Positions 44,047 through 53,857 of a DNA stretch of 64,000 nt are shown one piece after another. Source of the stretch: Pseudomonadota bacterium (GTDB lineage: Bacteria; Myxococcota; Myxococcia; Myxococcales; Myxococcaceae); NCBI GenBank assembly GCA_023423535.1, contig JAFAFL010000090.1:1-64000 (forward strand), read 5' to 3'. Below the pieces are notes generated by a model. That model saw only the letters and a program-made list of their open reading frames with translations. It was not told the origin of the DNA and made no database searches. Within the stretch, counting starts at the first letter, position 1. Each line of letters begins with the position of its first letter. The translations under genes were made by a program, and so were the position numbers.

Positions 44047-44931
44047 GAGTCGCTCTCTCAATCCTTCCGCGCGCTCGGTGACCTCACGAGGCTGCGGATC
44101 CTGCGCCTCCTCTCGGTCGCGCCGCTGAACGTCTCGGAGCTCGTCTCGCTGGTGGGCGTGGCGCAGTCTTCGGTCTCGCACCACCTGAGCAAGCTGCGCG
44201 GGCTCGACCTCATCCGCGAGGAGCGGCAGGCGGGCTTCACCTACTACTCGCTGGCGGTGGACGCGTCGGACGCGCGCTGGCCGCTGGTGAAGCTCGCGCG
44301 CGACGCGGAGGATCCGGAGGGCGACCTCGCGCGGCTGAACGATCTGCTGCGCGCGCGCGAAGACCGGCAGGCGCTGAACGAGAAGCTCCTCGAGCCGGGC
44401 CAGTCGTGGTTCCTCTGGGCGCAGGCGCTCGGCGCGCTGTTGCCGAAGCTCACCGTCGCGGACTTCGGCTGCGGCACCGGCGTGCTGACGGTGGAGATCG
44501 CGCGCTGGGCAAAGAAGGTCGTGGCGATCGACACCAGCGCGGACGTGCTGGAAAAGGCGCGCGAGCGGGTGACGCGCGAGGGCCTGCGCAACGTGGAGCT
44601 GGTGCGTGAAGACCTCCACCGGCTCACGTTGAAGGACAACCGCGTTGACGTGGTGGTGATGTCGCAGAGCCTCCACCACGTGGACGAGCCGCAGCGCGTG
44701 CTGGAGGAGGCGCACCGCATTCTCGTACCGGGGGGGCGGGCGCTCGTTCTGGAGCTCATGCCCCACGATGAGCGGTGGGTTCTCGAACGGCTCGGTCATC
44801 GTCATCTGGGCTTCGATCCGGAGAGCATCCGGGCGCAATTGACCGGCGCGGGGTTCAAGGTGACGACGCAGGCCCGGGGCGGCGGTTCGCCGTTTCGCGT
44901 GTTTCTCGTGGCGGGGGAGAAGTCGAAATGA
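44044..44931 (+). CDS. ArsR-type regulator fused to a SAM-dependent methyltransferase
   Basis: The 295-residue protein joins an ArsR winged helix (residues 1-80; recognition helix SQSSVSHHLSKLRGL-like) to a class I methyltransferase (about 110-290) with motif I FGCGTGVLTVEI and a post-II acidic Asp. No metal site is obvious in the ArsR domain, so it is not a typical metal sensor. Because its stop overlaps the metH ATG (ATGA), the likely signal is SAM or SAH bound in the methyltransferase domain, comparable to SahR-type control of methionine genes. Inference from context; chemistry untested. Confidence 0.85.
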   Translation: MESLSQSFRALGDLTRLRILRLLSVAPLNVSELVSLVGVAQSSVSHHLSKLRGLDLIREERQAGFTYYSLAVDASDARWPLVKLARDAEDPEGDLARLNDLLRAREDRQALNEKLLEPGQSWFLWAQALGALLPKLTVADFGCGTGVLTVEIARWAKKVVAIDTSADVLEKARERVTREGLRNVELVREDLHRLTLKDNRVDVVVMSQSLHHVDEPQRVLEEAHRILVPGGRALVLELMPHDERWVLERLGHRHLGFDPESIRAQLTGAGFKVTTQARGGGSPFRVFLVAGEKSK

Positions 44932-47900
44932 ACGAACGGGTGGCGGATCTGCTGGAGACGTTGGAGCGCCGGGTGCTGGTGCTCGACGGGGCAATGGGCA
45001 CGCTGCTGCAGGGCAAGAACCTGCGCGCGGCGGACTTCGGCGGGGCGGAGCTGGAGGGCTGCAACGAGAACCTCGTGCTCACGCGGCCGGACGTCATCGA
45101 GTCCATCCACCGCGCGTACTTCCTCGCCGGCGCGGACGTGACCGAGACGAACACCTTCGGCGCCACGCCGCTCGTGCTTGCGGAGTACGGGCTTGGGCAC
45201 AAGGCGCACGAGATCAACGTGCGCGCGGCGCAGCTCGCACGGAGCGCGGCAACTGCTCTGGAGCGGCCGGGGAAGAGGCTCTTCGTCGCCGGTTCGATTG
45301 GTCCGACCACGCGCGCGATCAGCGTGACCGGCGGCGTGACCTTCGAAGAGCTGGTGGACAACTTCCGCGTGCAGACGCTGGGGCTGCTCGAGGGCGGCTG
45401 CGACTACCTGCTCGTGGAGACCGCGCAGGACACGCGCAACGTGAAGGCGGCGCTCATCGGCATCGAGGAGGCGTTCGCGAAGGCGGGGCCGTCAGCGCGG
45501 ATCCCCATCGCGGTGAGCGGGACGATCGAGCCGATGGGCACGATGCTCGCGGGCCAGTCGGTGGAGGCGCTCGCGGCGTCGCTGGAGCACGTGGAGCTGC
45601 TCTACCTCGGGCTCAACTGCGCGACCGGGCCGGAGTTCATGACCGATCATCTCCGGTCGCTCTCCGCGCATGCGCGCTTCCGCACCGGCTGCGTTCCGAA
45701 CGCGGGCCTGCCGGACGAGAACGGTCACTATCTGGAGACGCCGCAGATGCTCGCCCGCGCGCTGGCGCGGTTCTGTGACGAGGGCTGGCTCAACGTCGTC
45801 GGCGGTTGTTGCGGCACGCACGCGGGACACATCGAGGCCATGGCCGCGGCGGTGCGCGAGAAGAAGCCGCGAACGTTCAGGGCGCCCCCGCGGTCCACGC
45901 TGAGCGGGGTGGACTACCTGGAGGTGACGGACGAGGTGCGGCCGGTGATCGTCGGTGAGCGCACCAACGTGATCGGCTCGAAGAAGTTCAAGGAGCTCAT
46001 CGTCGCGGGCGGCTACGACGAGGCGGCGGAGATCGCACGGGCGCAGGTGAAGCGCGCGGCGCAGGTGATCGACGTGTGCCTCGCGAACCCGGACCGCGAC
46101 GAGCTGGACGACATGGAGCGGTTCCTCGATCAGGCCATCCGAAAGGTGCGGGTGCCGCTGATGATCGACAGCACCGACGAGAAGGTGATCGCCCGCGCGC
46201 TGACGTATTCGCAGGGGAAGGCGATCATCAACTCGGTGAACCTCGAGGACGGCGAGGAGCGCTTCGAGCACGTCGTCCCGCTGGCGAGGAAGTTCGGCGC
46301 GGCGCTGGTGGTGGGCTGCATCGACGAGACGGGCATGGCGGTCACGCGGCAGCGCAAGCTGGAGGTGGCGGAGCGCTCCTTCGAGCTGCTGACGAAGCAG
46401 TGGGGGATGGCGCCGGAGGACCTCTACTTCGATCCGCTGGTGTTCCCCTGCGCGTCGGGCGACGTGCAGTACAAGGGCAGCGCGGTGGAGACGATCGAGG
46501 GCGTGCGCCTCATCAAGCAGCGCTTCCCCATGTGCCGCACCGTGCTGGGGATCTCCAACGTCTCGTTCGGTCTGCCGACCGCGGGACGCGAGGTCTTGAA
46601 CTCGGTCTTCCTCTACCACTGCGTCCAGGCCGGGCTGGACATGGCGCTGGTGAACTCGGAGAAGCTCGAGCGCTACCCGTCGCTGCACGCGGAGGACCGG
46701 CGGCTCTCGGAGGACCTGCTCTTCGATCGCGGGCCGGATCCGATCACGCCCTTCGCCGCGCACTTCCGGGAGAAGAAGCCGAAGGCGAAGGCCGCGTCGT
46801 CGCTGCCGCTGGAGGAGCGGCTGGCGCGCTACATCATCGAGGGCTCGAAGGACGGGCTCACCGCGGATCTCGATCTGGCGCTGCTGAAGACGCCGCCGCT
46901 GGAGATCATCAACGGGCCGCTGATGAAGGGCATGGACGAGGTGGGCCGGCTCTTCGCGCAGAACGAGCTCATCGTCGCGGAGGTCCTGCAGAGCGCCGAG
47001 GCAATGAAGGCGGCGGTCAGTCACCTCGAGCCGCACATGCAGAAGAAGGACACCGCGTCGCGCGGGAAGATCATCCTCGCCACGGTGAAGGGCGACGTTC
47101 ACGACATCGGCAAGAACCTCGTGGAGATCATCCTCGCGAACAACGGGTTCCAGGTCGTGAACCTGGGCATCAAGGTGCCGCCGGAGAAGCTCGTGGAGGC
47201 GGTGCGCGAGCACAAGCCGGACGTGATCGGGCTCTCGGGGCTGCTGGTGAAGAGCGCGCACCAGATGGTCAGCACCGCGGAGGATCTCTCGAGGGCCGGC
47301 GTGTCGTTGCCGATGCTCGTGGGCGGCGCGGCGCTGTCGCGCAACTTCGTGGACCGGCAGATCGCACCCGCCTACGACGGCACCGTCGCCTACGCGCAGG
47401 ACGCGATGAGCGGGCTCGAGCTGGCGAAGCAGATCGTCGATCCGAAGGCGCTGCCGAAGCTGGAAGAGCAGCTCGCGGATCGTCGCGCGCAGCTGGCGAA
47501 GGAAGACGCCGCGCGACCGAAGCCGACCGCGACGGGGAACGTGGTGAAGGGGCGGTCGAAGGAGATCGACACGCTGCCGCAGGAGAAGATCCCGCAGCCG
47601 CCGGACTGGGAGCGGCACGTGATCCCCGCGGGATCGCTCGATCAGATCTGGCGCTTCGTGAACCCGGTGATGCTCTACGGCCGGCACTTCGGCGTGAAGG
47701 GCTCGGCGGCGCGGCAGCTCGATGGTCCGGGTGAGGCGGCGCTGCGCGAAACTGCGGACGGCCGCAAGGCGCTGGAGCTGAAGGAGCGGCTCGACGCGCT
47801 GAAGGCGGAGCTGCGCGGGGTGATGAAGGCGCGCAGCGTGTTCCAGTTCTTCAAGGCCGGCAGCGAGCCCGACGGCAACGCGGTCCGCCTCTACGACGGC

Positions 47901-48419
47901 CGCACCGGCGAGCTGCGCGCGCGCTTCGACTTCCTCCGCCAGAACCGTCCGGAGGGATTGTGCCTCTCCGACTTCGTGGCGCCGCTCGAAGCAGACGGCA
48001 CCCCGCGCGACAACGTGGCGCTCTTCGTGACCACCGCGGGCGAGGGCATCCGGGCACTCGCCGACGCGAGCAAGGCCGCGGGAGACTTCCTGAAGATGCA
48101 CGCGATCCAGGCGCTCGCGCTGGAGACGGCGGAGGCCTACGCGGAGCTGCTGCACTCGCAGCTGCGCAGCATGTGGGGCTTCCCCGACGCGCCGCAGATG
48201 ACGATGCTCGAGCGCTTCCGCGCGGAGTACACCGGCAAGCGGTACTCGTTCGGGTATCCCGCCTGCCCGCGCCTGGAGGATCAGGAGGGCCTCTTCGCCG
48301 CGCTCCGTCCCGAAGACATCGGCGTGCAGCTCACCGATGGCTTCATGATGGAGCCCGAGGCCTCCGTGTCGGCGCTCGTGCTCCACCATCCCCAGGCGCA
48401 CTACTTCAGCGTGACGTAG
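44928..48419 (+). CDS. metH: Cobalamin-dependent methionine synthase
   Basis: The 1163-residue protein has all four MetH modules: homocysteine-binding (about 1-300, zinc cysteines in GGCCGTHAG near 291-297 plus an upstream Cys), pterin-binding (about 320-590), cobalamin-binding (about 620-860, with DVHDIGKN at ~723-730 carrying the axial His), and the reactivation domain (about 920-1163). It transfers methyl from methyl-tetrahydrofolate to homocysteine. It is translationally coupled to the ArsR-methyltransferase fusion. Confidence 0.96.
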   Translation: MNERVADLLETLERRVLVLDGAMGTLLQGKNLRAADFGGAELEGCNENLVLTRPDVIESIHRAYFLAGADVTETNTFGATPLVLAEYGLGHKAHEINVRAAQLARSAATALERPGKRLFVAGSIGPTTRAISVTGGVTFEELVDNFRVQTLGLLEGGCDYLLVETAQDTRNVKAALIGIEEAFAKAGPSARIPIAVSGTIEPMGTMLAGQSVEALAASLEHVELLYLGLNCATGPEFMTDHLRSLSAHARFRTGCVPNAGLPDENGHYLETPQMLARALARFCDEGWLNVVGGCCGTHAGHIEAMAAAVREKKPRTFRAPPRSTLSGVDYLEVTDEVRPVIVGERTNVIGSKKFKELIVAGGYDEAAEIARAQVKRAAQVIDVCLANPDRDELDDMERFLDQAIRKVRVPLMIDSTDEKVIARALTYSQGKAIINSVNLEDGEERFEHVVPLARKFGAALVVGCIDETGMAVTRQRKLEVAERSFELLTKQWGMAPEDLYFDPLVFPCASGDVQYKGSAVETIEGVRLIKQRFPMCRTVLGISNVSFGLPTAGREVLNSVFLYHCVQAGLDMALVNSEKLERYPSLHAEDRRLSEDLLFDRGPDPITPFAAHFREKKPKAKAASSLPLEERLARYIIEGSKDGLTADLDLALLKTPPLEIINGPLMKGMDEVGRLFAQNELIVAEVLQSAEAMKAAVSHLEPHMQKKDTASRGKIILATVKGDVHDIGKNLVEIILANNGFQVVNLGIKVPPEKLVEAVREHKPDVIGLSGLLVKSAHQMVSTAEDLSRAGVSLPMLVGGAALSRNFVDRQIAPAYDGTVAYAQDAMSGLELAKQIVDPKALPKLEEQLADRRAQLAKEDAARPKPTATGNVVKGRSKEIDTLPQEKIPQPPDWERHVIPAGSLDQIWRFVNPVMLYGRHFGVKGSAARQLDGPGEAALRETADGRKALELKERLDALKAELRGVMKARSVFQFFKAGSEPDGNAVRLYDGRTGELRARFDFLRQNRPEGLCLSDFVAPLEADGTPRDNVALFVTTAGEGIRALADASKAAGDFLKMHAIQALALETAEAYAELLHSQLRSMWGFPDAPQMTMLERFRAEYTGKRYSFGYPACPRLEDQEGLFAALRPEDIGVQLTDGFMMEPEASVSALVLHHPQAHYFSVT

Positions 48420-48431
48420 GCGCCTGACGCG

Positions 48432-49877
<1,446 letters not shown>

Positions 49878-49979
49878 GGGGCGTGGATGCTACGTCCGGA
49901 GGCGCTCGTCACGCATGAACCGCGTGCGGGAAGACACTCCGCACTGGCCCGGCGAACGGAGCGGCCTGGCAGGCGGGCC

Positions 49980-50306
49980 GTGCCGCGCGCGCTCTGGCTC
50001 GCCAGCTTTCACCTTCACCGCACCCGCGCGCTGCGCTGGTGGTGGGCGCAGATGGCGCTCAACGCGGCCTGGACGCCGCTCTTCTTCGGCAGGCAGAGGA
50101 GGGGGTGGGTGGCGGCGCTCGCGGACGTGGCGCTGCTGGTGGGATCGATCGGCGCGTACCTCCGCTCGGCGCGGAAGGTGGACCCGAAGGCGGGCTGGAT
50201 GATGGTGCCCTACCTGGGCTGGACCGCGTTCGCGACGCTCCTCACCGCGGAGAACCTCCGGCTCAACCCGCCCGGATCGCGCCGCTTCCTTCCGCGGCCG
50301 CGGTGA
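49980..50306 (+). CDS. Truncated TspO/MBR-like membrane protein
   Basis: The 108-residue frame (GTG start) matches only the last three helices of TspO: QMALNAAWTPLFFG, a middle helix, and PYLGWTAFATLLTAENLRLN. TspO is normally ~155 residues with five helices; the first two and the PxWxPP region are absent, and I did not find them in the other frames just upstream, where only the M20 promoter region lies. It may be a decayed or reduced TspO, or the frame may start elsewhere. Porphyrin or cholesterol binding by such a fragment is doubtful. Confidence 0.55.
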   Translation: MPRALWLASFHLHRTRALRWWWAQMALNAAWTPLFFGRQRRGWVAALADVALLVGSIGAYLRSARKVDPKAGWMMVPYLGWTAFATLLTAENLRLNPPGSRRFLPRPR

Positions 50307-50354
50307 GCTCGCGTGAACGAGTCGAGCGCCGCGCGCTGACGTAGGATCGCGCGG

Positions 50355-51977
50355 ATGAGGCAGTGGCTCGTCGTGATGCTGGCGGGGGCAGTCGCCCTCT
50401 CTGCGTGTGCGCGCCGGGCCGTCGTTTCTCCCGCGCCCGTCGAGAGCGCGTCCGTGGCGGAGCGTGAAACACAGACTCCGCAGCCACCGCCTCGTTGGAG
50501 GCAGGGTCCGCTTCCGCCTGCGCCGAGGAATTGGCCCACGCTCGAGGCTCAGCGCGCGGCAAGGCCGGCAGGATGGAGTGAGTCGAAGCTCCTCGCACCG
50601 CCCACGCGCCCGTGGCCGAACGAGCCTCTGAGCGAGCCCAACCCAGAGGCGGAGCACAGTGGGATCGTCTGTCGGCTCGACATGTCGCGGCTCGCGAAAG
50701 GGAAGGGGACCTGGACCCTGACGGTGAAGGGCGACGAAGCGCTCTCCGCCGCGCACGGCAGACCCGATGGACGATGGGCGCTGCCGTTCGTGTACACTGA
50801 AAAGAAGGGCGTGCGCGAGCTCGAGCTGCGCTTCGATCCGGGCGTCGATCTGCTCGAGCTGGCGGTGGGCGTGGTGTCGGTGGTGGGGCTGCCCTTCGTG
50901 CTCGCGGACTCACAGGCTCGGCCGGTGGGAACGGCGCGGCTCGACCTCTCCGCCGAAGCGCCGTGGCGGGCCGTGGGTGACGCCTTCTCCGCGACCTGCG
51001 AGCCGCTCTCTCGTTCCGAACTCGAGGTCATGGCGAAGCCTCACCTCGCGGAGGCGCAGGCGTGGTTGGACGCGCAGCGCGAGCCGACGGTGGAGCTCGA
51101 CGAGGTTCGGCCCCAGGCCATCAGCCCTCTTCCCTTCGAGCACGCGCTGCAGGCGGCAACGGCGCTCGTCGGTTGGGCGGACCCTCGCGTGCAGGAGCTG
51201 CTCGCGCGTTTCGCCGCGCTCGAAGAGGCCGCCGCGCGAGCGATGAGCGACGCGGTGAGAGTTCGCGCAGCTCGCGCACCTCCTCTGCCTGCGCCGGTCC
51301 GCTCAGGTGAGGTGGAGGTCCTCTCCGCATCGCTGGAGTGTGATCGCAAGCAACTGCGACACCTCCAGCTCTCGCCCGAGCACGCCGAGTGTCACCTGCG
51401 CCTTCGCCTTCGCAACGCCGGACCGGGCGTCCTTCCGTTGGCGGAGTTCGGCGCGAAGGGACAGAGCGCCGTCTTCGATGCGGGCGGGCACAACTTCCGC
51501 ATCCACTTCGTCGCCCCGACGAAGCCTCGCTCCTCACCCGTGATGCCTGACGAAACGGTGGAGGTCTTCGCGGTGCTTCACCGCGCGGAGGGCGCTGTGC
51601 GTCCGCAGGAACCGCTCCTGCTCAGGCTCGCGAGCGCAGGCCCGCTCGTCGTACCCGAGGCGCCGGAGCCCACGCCCATTCCGGGCACTGACGCGACCGT
51701 TCGGCTCGGCACCTTTAGCTGTCCGCGCGGAGCCACCAGAGGAATGGAGTGCGTGGTGCCGGTGCACTTCGCAGGCTCCAGCACGCGCTCTCCGCCCACC
51801 CAACTGACCGTGTACTCATGGTGCAGAGGTGCCTGGAGCGGAACCCTGTTCACGGCTGAGGAGAAGGCGCGCCTCTACGATGCGCCCGTGCTCTGCGCAG
51901 GGGCGCCTTCGCCCTGGGCGGTGCGCCTCGAGCCCCAGCAGCGTTGGGACTACGTGCGTCTCGATCCGAGCCCTTGA
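50355..51977 (+). CDS. Lipoprotein of unknown function
   Basis: A 540-residue protein with lipobox LSAC (Cys18) after a clear signal. A Pro-rich linker (about 22-100) leads to a beta-rich domain (about 100-250), a helical hairpin region (about 250-320) and a second beta-rich part with Cys residues near 330, 346, 461, 469 and 488. No family recognised. It lies between the truncated TspO-like gene and the MetE-like gene, with 51 bp to the latter. Confidence 0.75.
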   Translation: MRQWLVVMLAGAVALSACARRAVVSPAPVESASVAERETQTPQPPPRWRQGPLPPAPRNWPTLEAQRAARPAGWSESKLLAPPTRPWPNEPLSEPNPEAEHSGIVCRLDMSRLAKGKGTWTLTVKGDEALSAAHGRPDGRWALPFVYTEKKGVRELELRFDPGVDLLELAVGVVSVVGLPFVLADSQARPVGTARLDLSAEAPWRAVGDAFSATCEPLSRSELEVMAKPHLAEAQAWLDAQREPTVELDEVRPQAISPLPFEHALQAATALVGWADPRVQELLARFAALEEAAARAMSDAVRVRAARAPPLPAPVRSGEVEVLSASLECDRKQLRHLQLSPEHAECHLRLRLRNAGPGVLPLAEFGAKGQSAVFDAGGHNFRIHFVAPTKPRSSPVMPDETVEVFAVLHRAEGAVRPQEPLLLRLASAGPLVVPEAPEPTPIPGTDATVRLGTFSCPRGATRGMECVVPVHFAGSSTRSPPTQLTVYSWCRGAWSGTLFTAEEKARLYDAPVLCAGAPSPWAVRLEPQQRWDYVRLDPSP

Positions 51978-52028
51978 GACCGCAGCGCAGAGCGGCGACC
52001 TCTCCCCAGAGCGGTTAAGGTCCCGCGC

Positions 52029-53114
52029 ATGACCGCTTCGAGAGTCGGCCGCGCCGTGCAGCTCCTTCCACGTCTGGGCACCACGGGCATCGGGAGCCTG
52101 CCGCACACGCAACTGGAACTCGGGCTGCAGGCGGCGCTGCAGGTGGACATCCCCTACCTGCCGCAGCTGCCGATGGCGAACCCGGGCGAGTACATGGTCC
52201 CGGCCGCGCTGGAGCGGCTGCCCGGCCTGAAGGTCGATGCCGAGGGCGGCGTGCTCATCGATCACGACCTGTGGAGCGCGGGCCGCGAGGCCTTCTCACA
52301 GGAGGTGGAGGCAGCGCTCCTCTCCGGCGACCTGCGCGCGTTCGAGCCCACGCCGAACTCCTGCCGCGCGTGGAACCCGTTCCTCTTCGAGGTCGAGCAC
52401 CGCAAGCTCATGCTCGCGAAGGTGCACCTCGCGGGGCCGGCGACGGTGCGCTGGGTGGCGAAGACGAGTCGCGGCGACGTGGCGAGCGACGTCCCGCTGC
52501 TCGACCAGCAGATCTTCCGGCTCCTCCTCGCGCGCTCATTGGCGATGGTGAAGGCGGTGCGCCGCGCCGGTGCCACGCCGGTCTTCTACGTGGACGAGCC
52601 CGGCCTCTACGCGCTCGACCGGAGCGACGCGCGTCACGTGGTGGTGCTCCAGGAGCTGCGGCTGCTCGTCACCGCGCTGCAGCGCGAGGGCGCGCTGGTG
52701 GGCCTGCACTGCTGCAGCAACACCGACTGGCCGCTGCTCTTCGATCTCGGCCTCAACCTCCTCTCGGTGGACTGCCGGCTCTCGCTCGACGCGGTGCTCG
52801 ATGGCGGCGAGGGCCTGCTGCGCTTCCTCGACGGCGGCGGCGCGCTGAGCCTCGGCATCATTCCGACCGACGTGTCTTCGACGTACCGCGTCGAAGAGCT
52901 GGTGGACGCGGTGGAGACCTCGCTGCGTTCGACCTTCAAGGACGAGCGCACCTTCCGCGAGGTCGCCTCCCGCTCGCTGATCACCCCCGCCTGCGGCATG
53001 GCGTTGCGCAGCGTCCCCGAGGTCGAGCAGACCTTTGCCGAGCTGCGTCAGGCCCAGGCCCGCCTCCGCGCGCTGCTGGGTGTCGAAGAGGGCCCTGCGA
53101 CGGGTACGGCCTAG
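52029..53114 (+). CDS. MetE catalytic-domain-like protein (cobalamin-independent methyltransferase family)
   Basis: The 361-residue barrel resembles the C-terminal half of MetE and the stand-alone core-MetE proteins: TTGIGSLPH at residues 18-26, YVDEPGL near 188-193, and zinc-site candidates His227 and Cys229 (GLHCCSNTD), Asp248 where E. coli MetE has Glu665, and Cys322 (TPACGM). It probably transfers a methyl group to a thiol, possibly homocysteine or another substrate, without folate-linked Glu chains. Alternatives are coenzyme M- or UroD-related methyltransferases. A cobalamin-dependent metH lies 3.6 kb away. Confidence 0.75.
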   Translation: MTASRVGRAVQLLPRLGTTGIGSLPHTQLELGLQAALQVDIPYLPQLPMANPGEYMVPAALERLPGLKVDAEGGVLIDHDLWSAGREAFSQEVEAALLSGDLRAFEPTPNSCRAWNPFLFEVEHRKLMLAKVHLAGPATVRWVAKTSRGDVASDVPLLDQQIFRLLLARSLAMVKAVRRAGATPVFYVDEPGLYALDRSDARHVVVLQELRLLVTALQREGALVGLHCCSNTDWPLLFDLGLNLLSVDCRLSLDAVLDGGEGLLRFLDGGGALSLGIIPTDVSSTYRVEELVDAVETSLRSTFKDERTFREVASRSLITPACGMALRSVPEVEQTFAELRQAQARLRALLGVEEGPATGTA

Positions 53115-53132
53115 GCGCATCCCTGCCCACAT

Positions 53133-53165
53133 CCACGCACAACAGAGGTCGGCGAATGTGCGTGG
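53133..53165. repeat. Strong inverted repeat between two genes
   Basis: CCACGCACA (53133-53141) and TGTGCGTGG (53157-53165) are perfect complements over 9 bp with a 15-nt loop, 52 bp before the LysM gene. No T run follows, so it is not a classical terminator; it may be an operator or an mRNA hairpin at the end of the MetE-like transcript. Confidence 0.6.
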
Positions 53166-53216
53166 GGCGCGCAACTCGGCACACCGGGCGGGCGAGAACC
53201 TTCTCAGGAGGTCGTC

Positions 53217-53843
53217 ATGCCGAGCCACACGGTACGTCGCGGTGAGTCGCTGTCCCAGATCGCCGCCCGCTACCGCACCACCGTCTCCGCGCTCTCCCGC
53301 GCCAACGGCATCACCAACGCGAACAACATCGCCGCCGGCCGCACGCTGCGCATCCCCGGCGCGACGACGCGCGACTCGTTCGAGACCACGTCCACCACGG
53401 CGAACACCCGAGCTCGGACGCGCACCTCGGCCACCACCTCGACCTCCACCGGTGGCGGGACCGCGCTTCAGCACCGGCTCGCGCAGGCCGGGCGCAGCGT
53501 TGCACTGAGCATGGGCGGCTACCGTAGCCAGGGGAAGTGCGCGACCGGCGTGAACCGCGCCATCCTCAACGCGATGGGCTTCCGGAACTACGGCCACGCG
53601 AACCAGATCGACAACAACCTCCCGCGCGATCGTTTCCGCGAGGTCCACATGTCGCTCGAGCAGGCGCTGCGCACGCCGGGCCTCGTGCTGACCTGGGAGC
53701 GCACCTCCACGCGCGCGGGCCGCATCTACGGCCACACCGCGATCACCGCGGGCGACGGCCACACGACGTACAGCGACTTCATCGAGCGCAACACGACGAA
53801 CAGCGGGCGCTCGGGGCTGCGGATCTTCCAGCCCATCCGCTAG
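53217..53843 (+). CDS. LysM protein with CHAP/amidase-like C-terminal domain
   Basis: The 208-residue protein begins directly with a LysM repeat (residues 3-47, HTVRRGESLSQIAARY start), then a Thr/Ser linker (50-82) and a compact domain with Cys108 (GKCATGVNRA) and His173 (YGHTAITAGDGH), the Cys-His pair of NlpC/CHAP-type peptidoglycan amidases. No signal peptide precedes LysM. A strong AGGAGG Shine-Dalgarno lies 5 to 11 bases before the ATG. It probably cleaves or binds peptidoglycan; export route unclear. Confidence 0.75.
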   Translation: MPSHTVRRGESLSQIAARYRTTVSALSRANGITNANNIAAGRTLRIPGATTRDSFETTSTTANTRARTRTSATTSTSTGGGTALQHRLAQAGRSVALSMGGYRSQGKCATGVNRAILNAMGFRNYGHANQIDNNLPRDRFREVHMSLEQALRTPGLVLTWERTSTRAGRIYGHTAITAGDGHTTYSDFIERNTTNSGRSGLRIFQPIR

Positions 53844-53857
53844 TCGGCGAAGAAGCT

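Noticed and set aside
44044..44931. Arsenite methyltransferase with ArsR
   Set aside because: No arsenic-binding cysteine set or other ars genes; coupling to metH fits a methionine-cycle role better.
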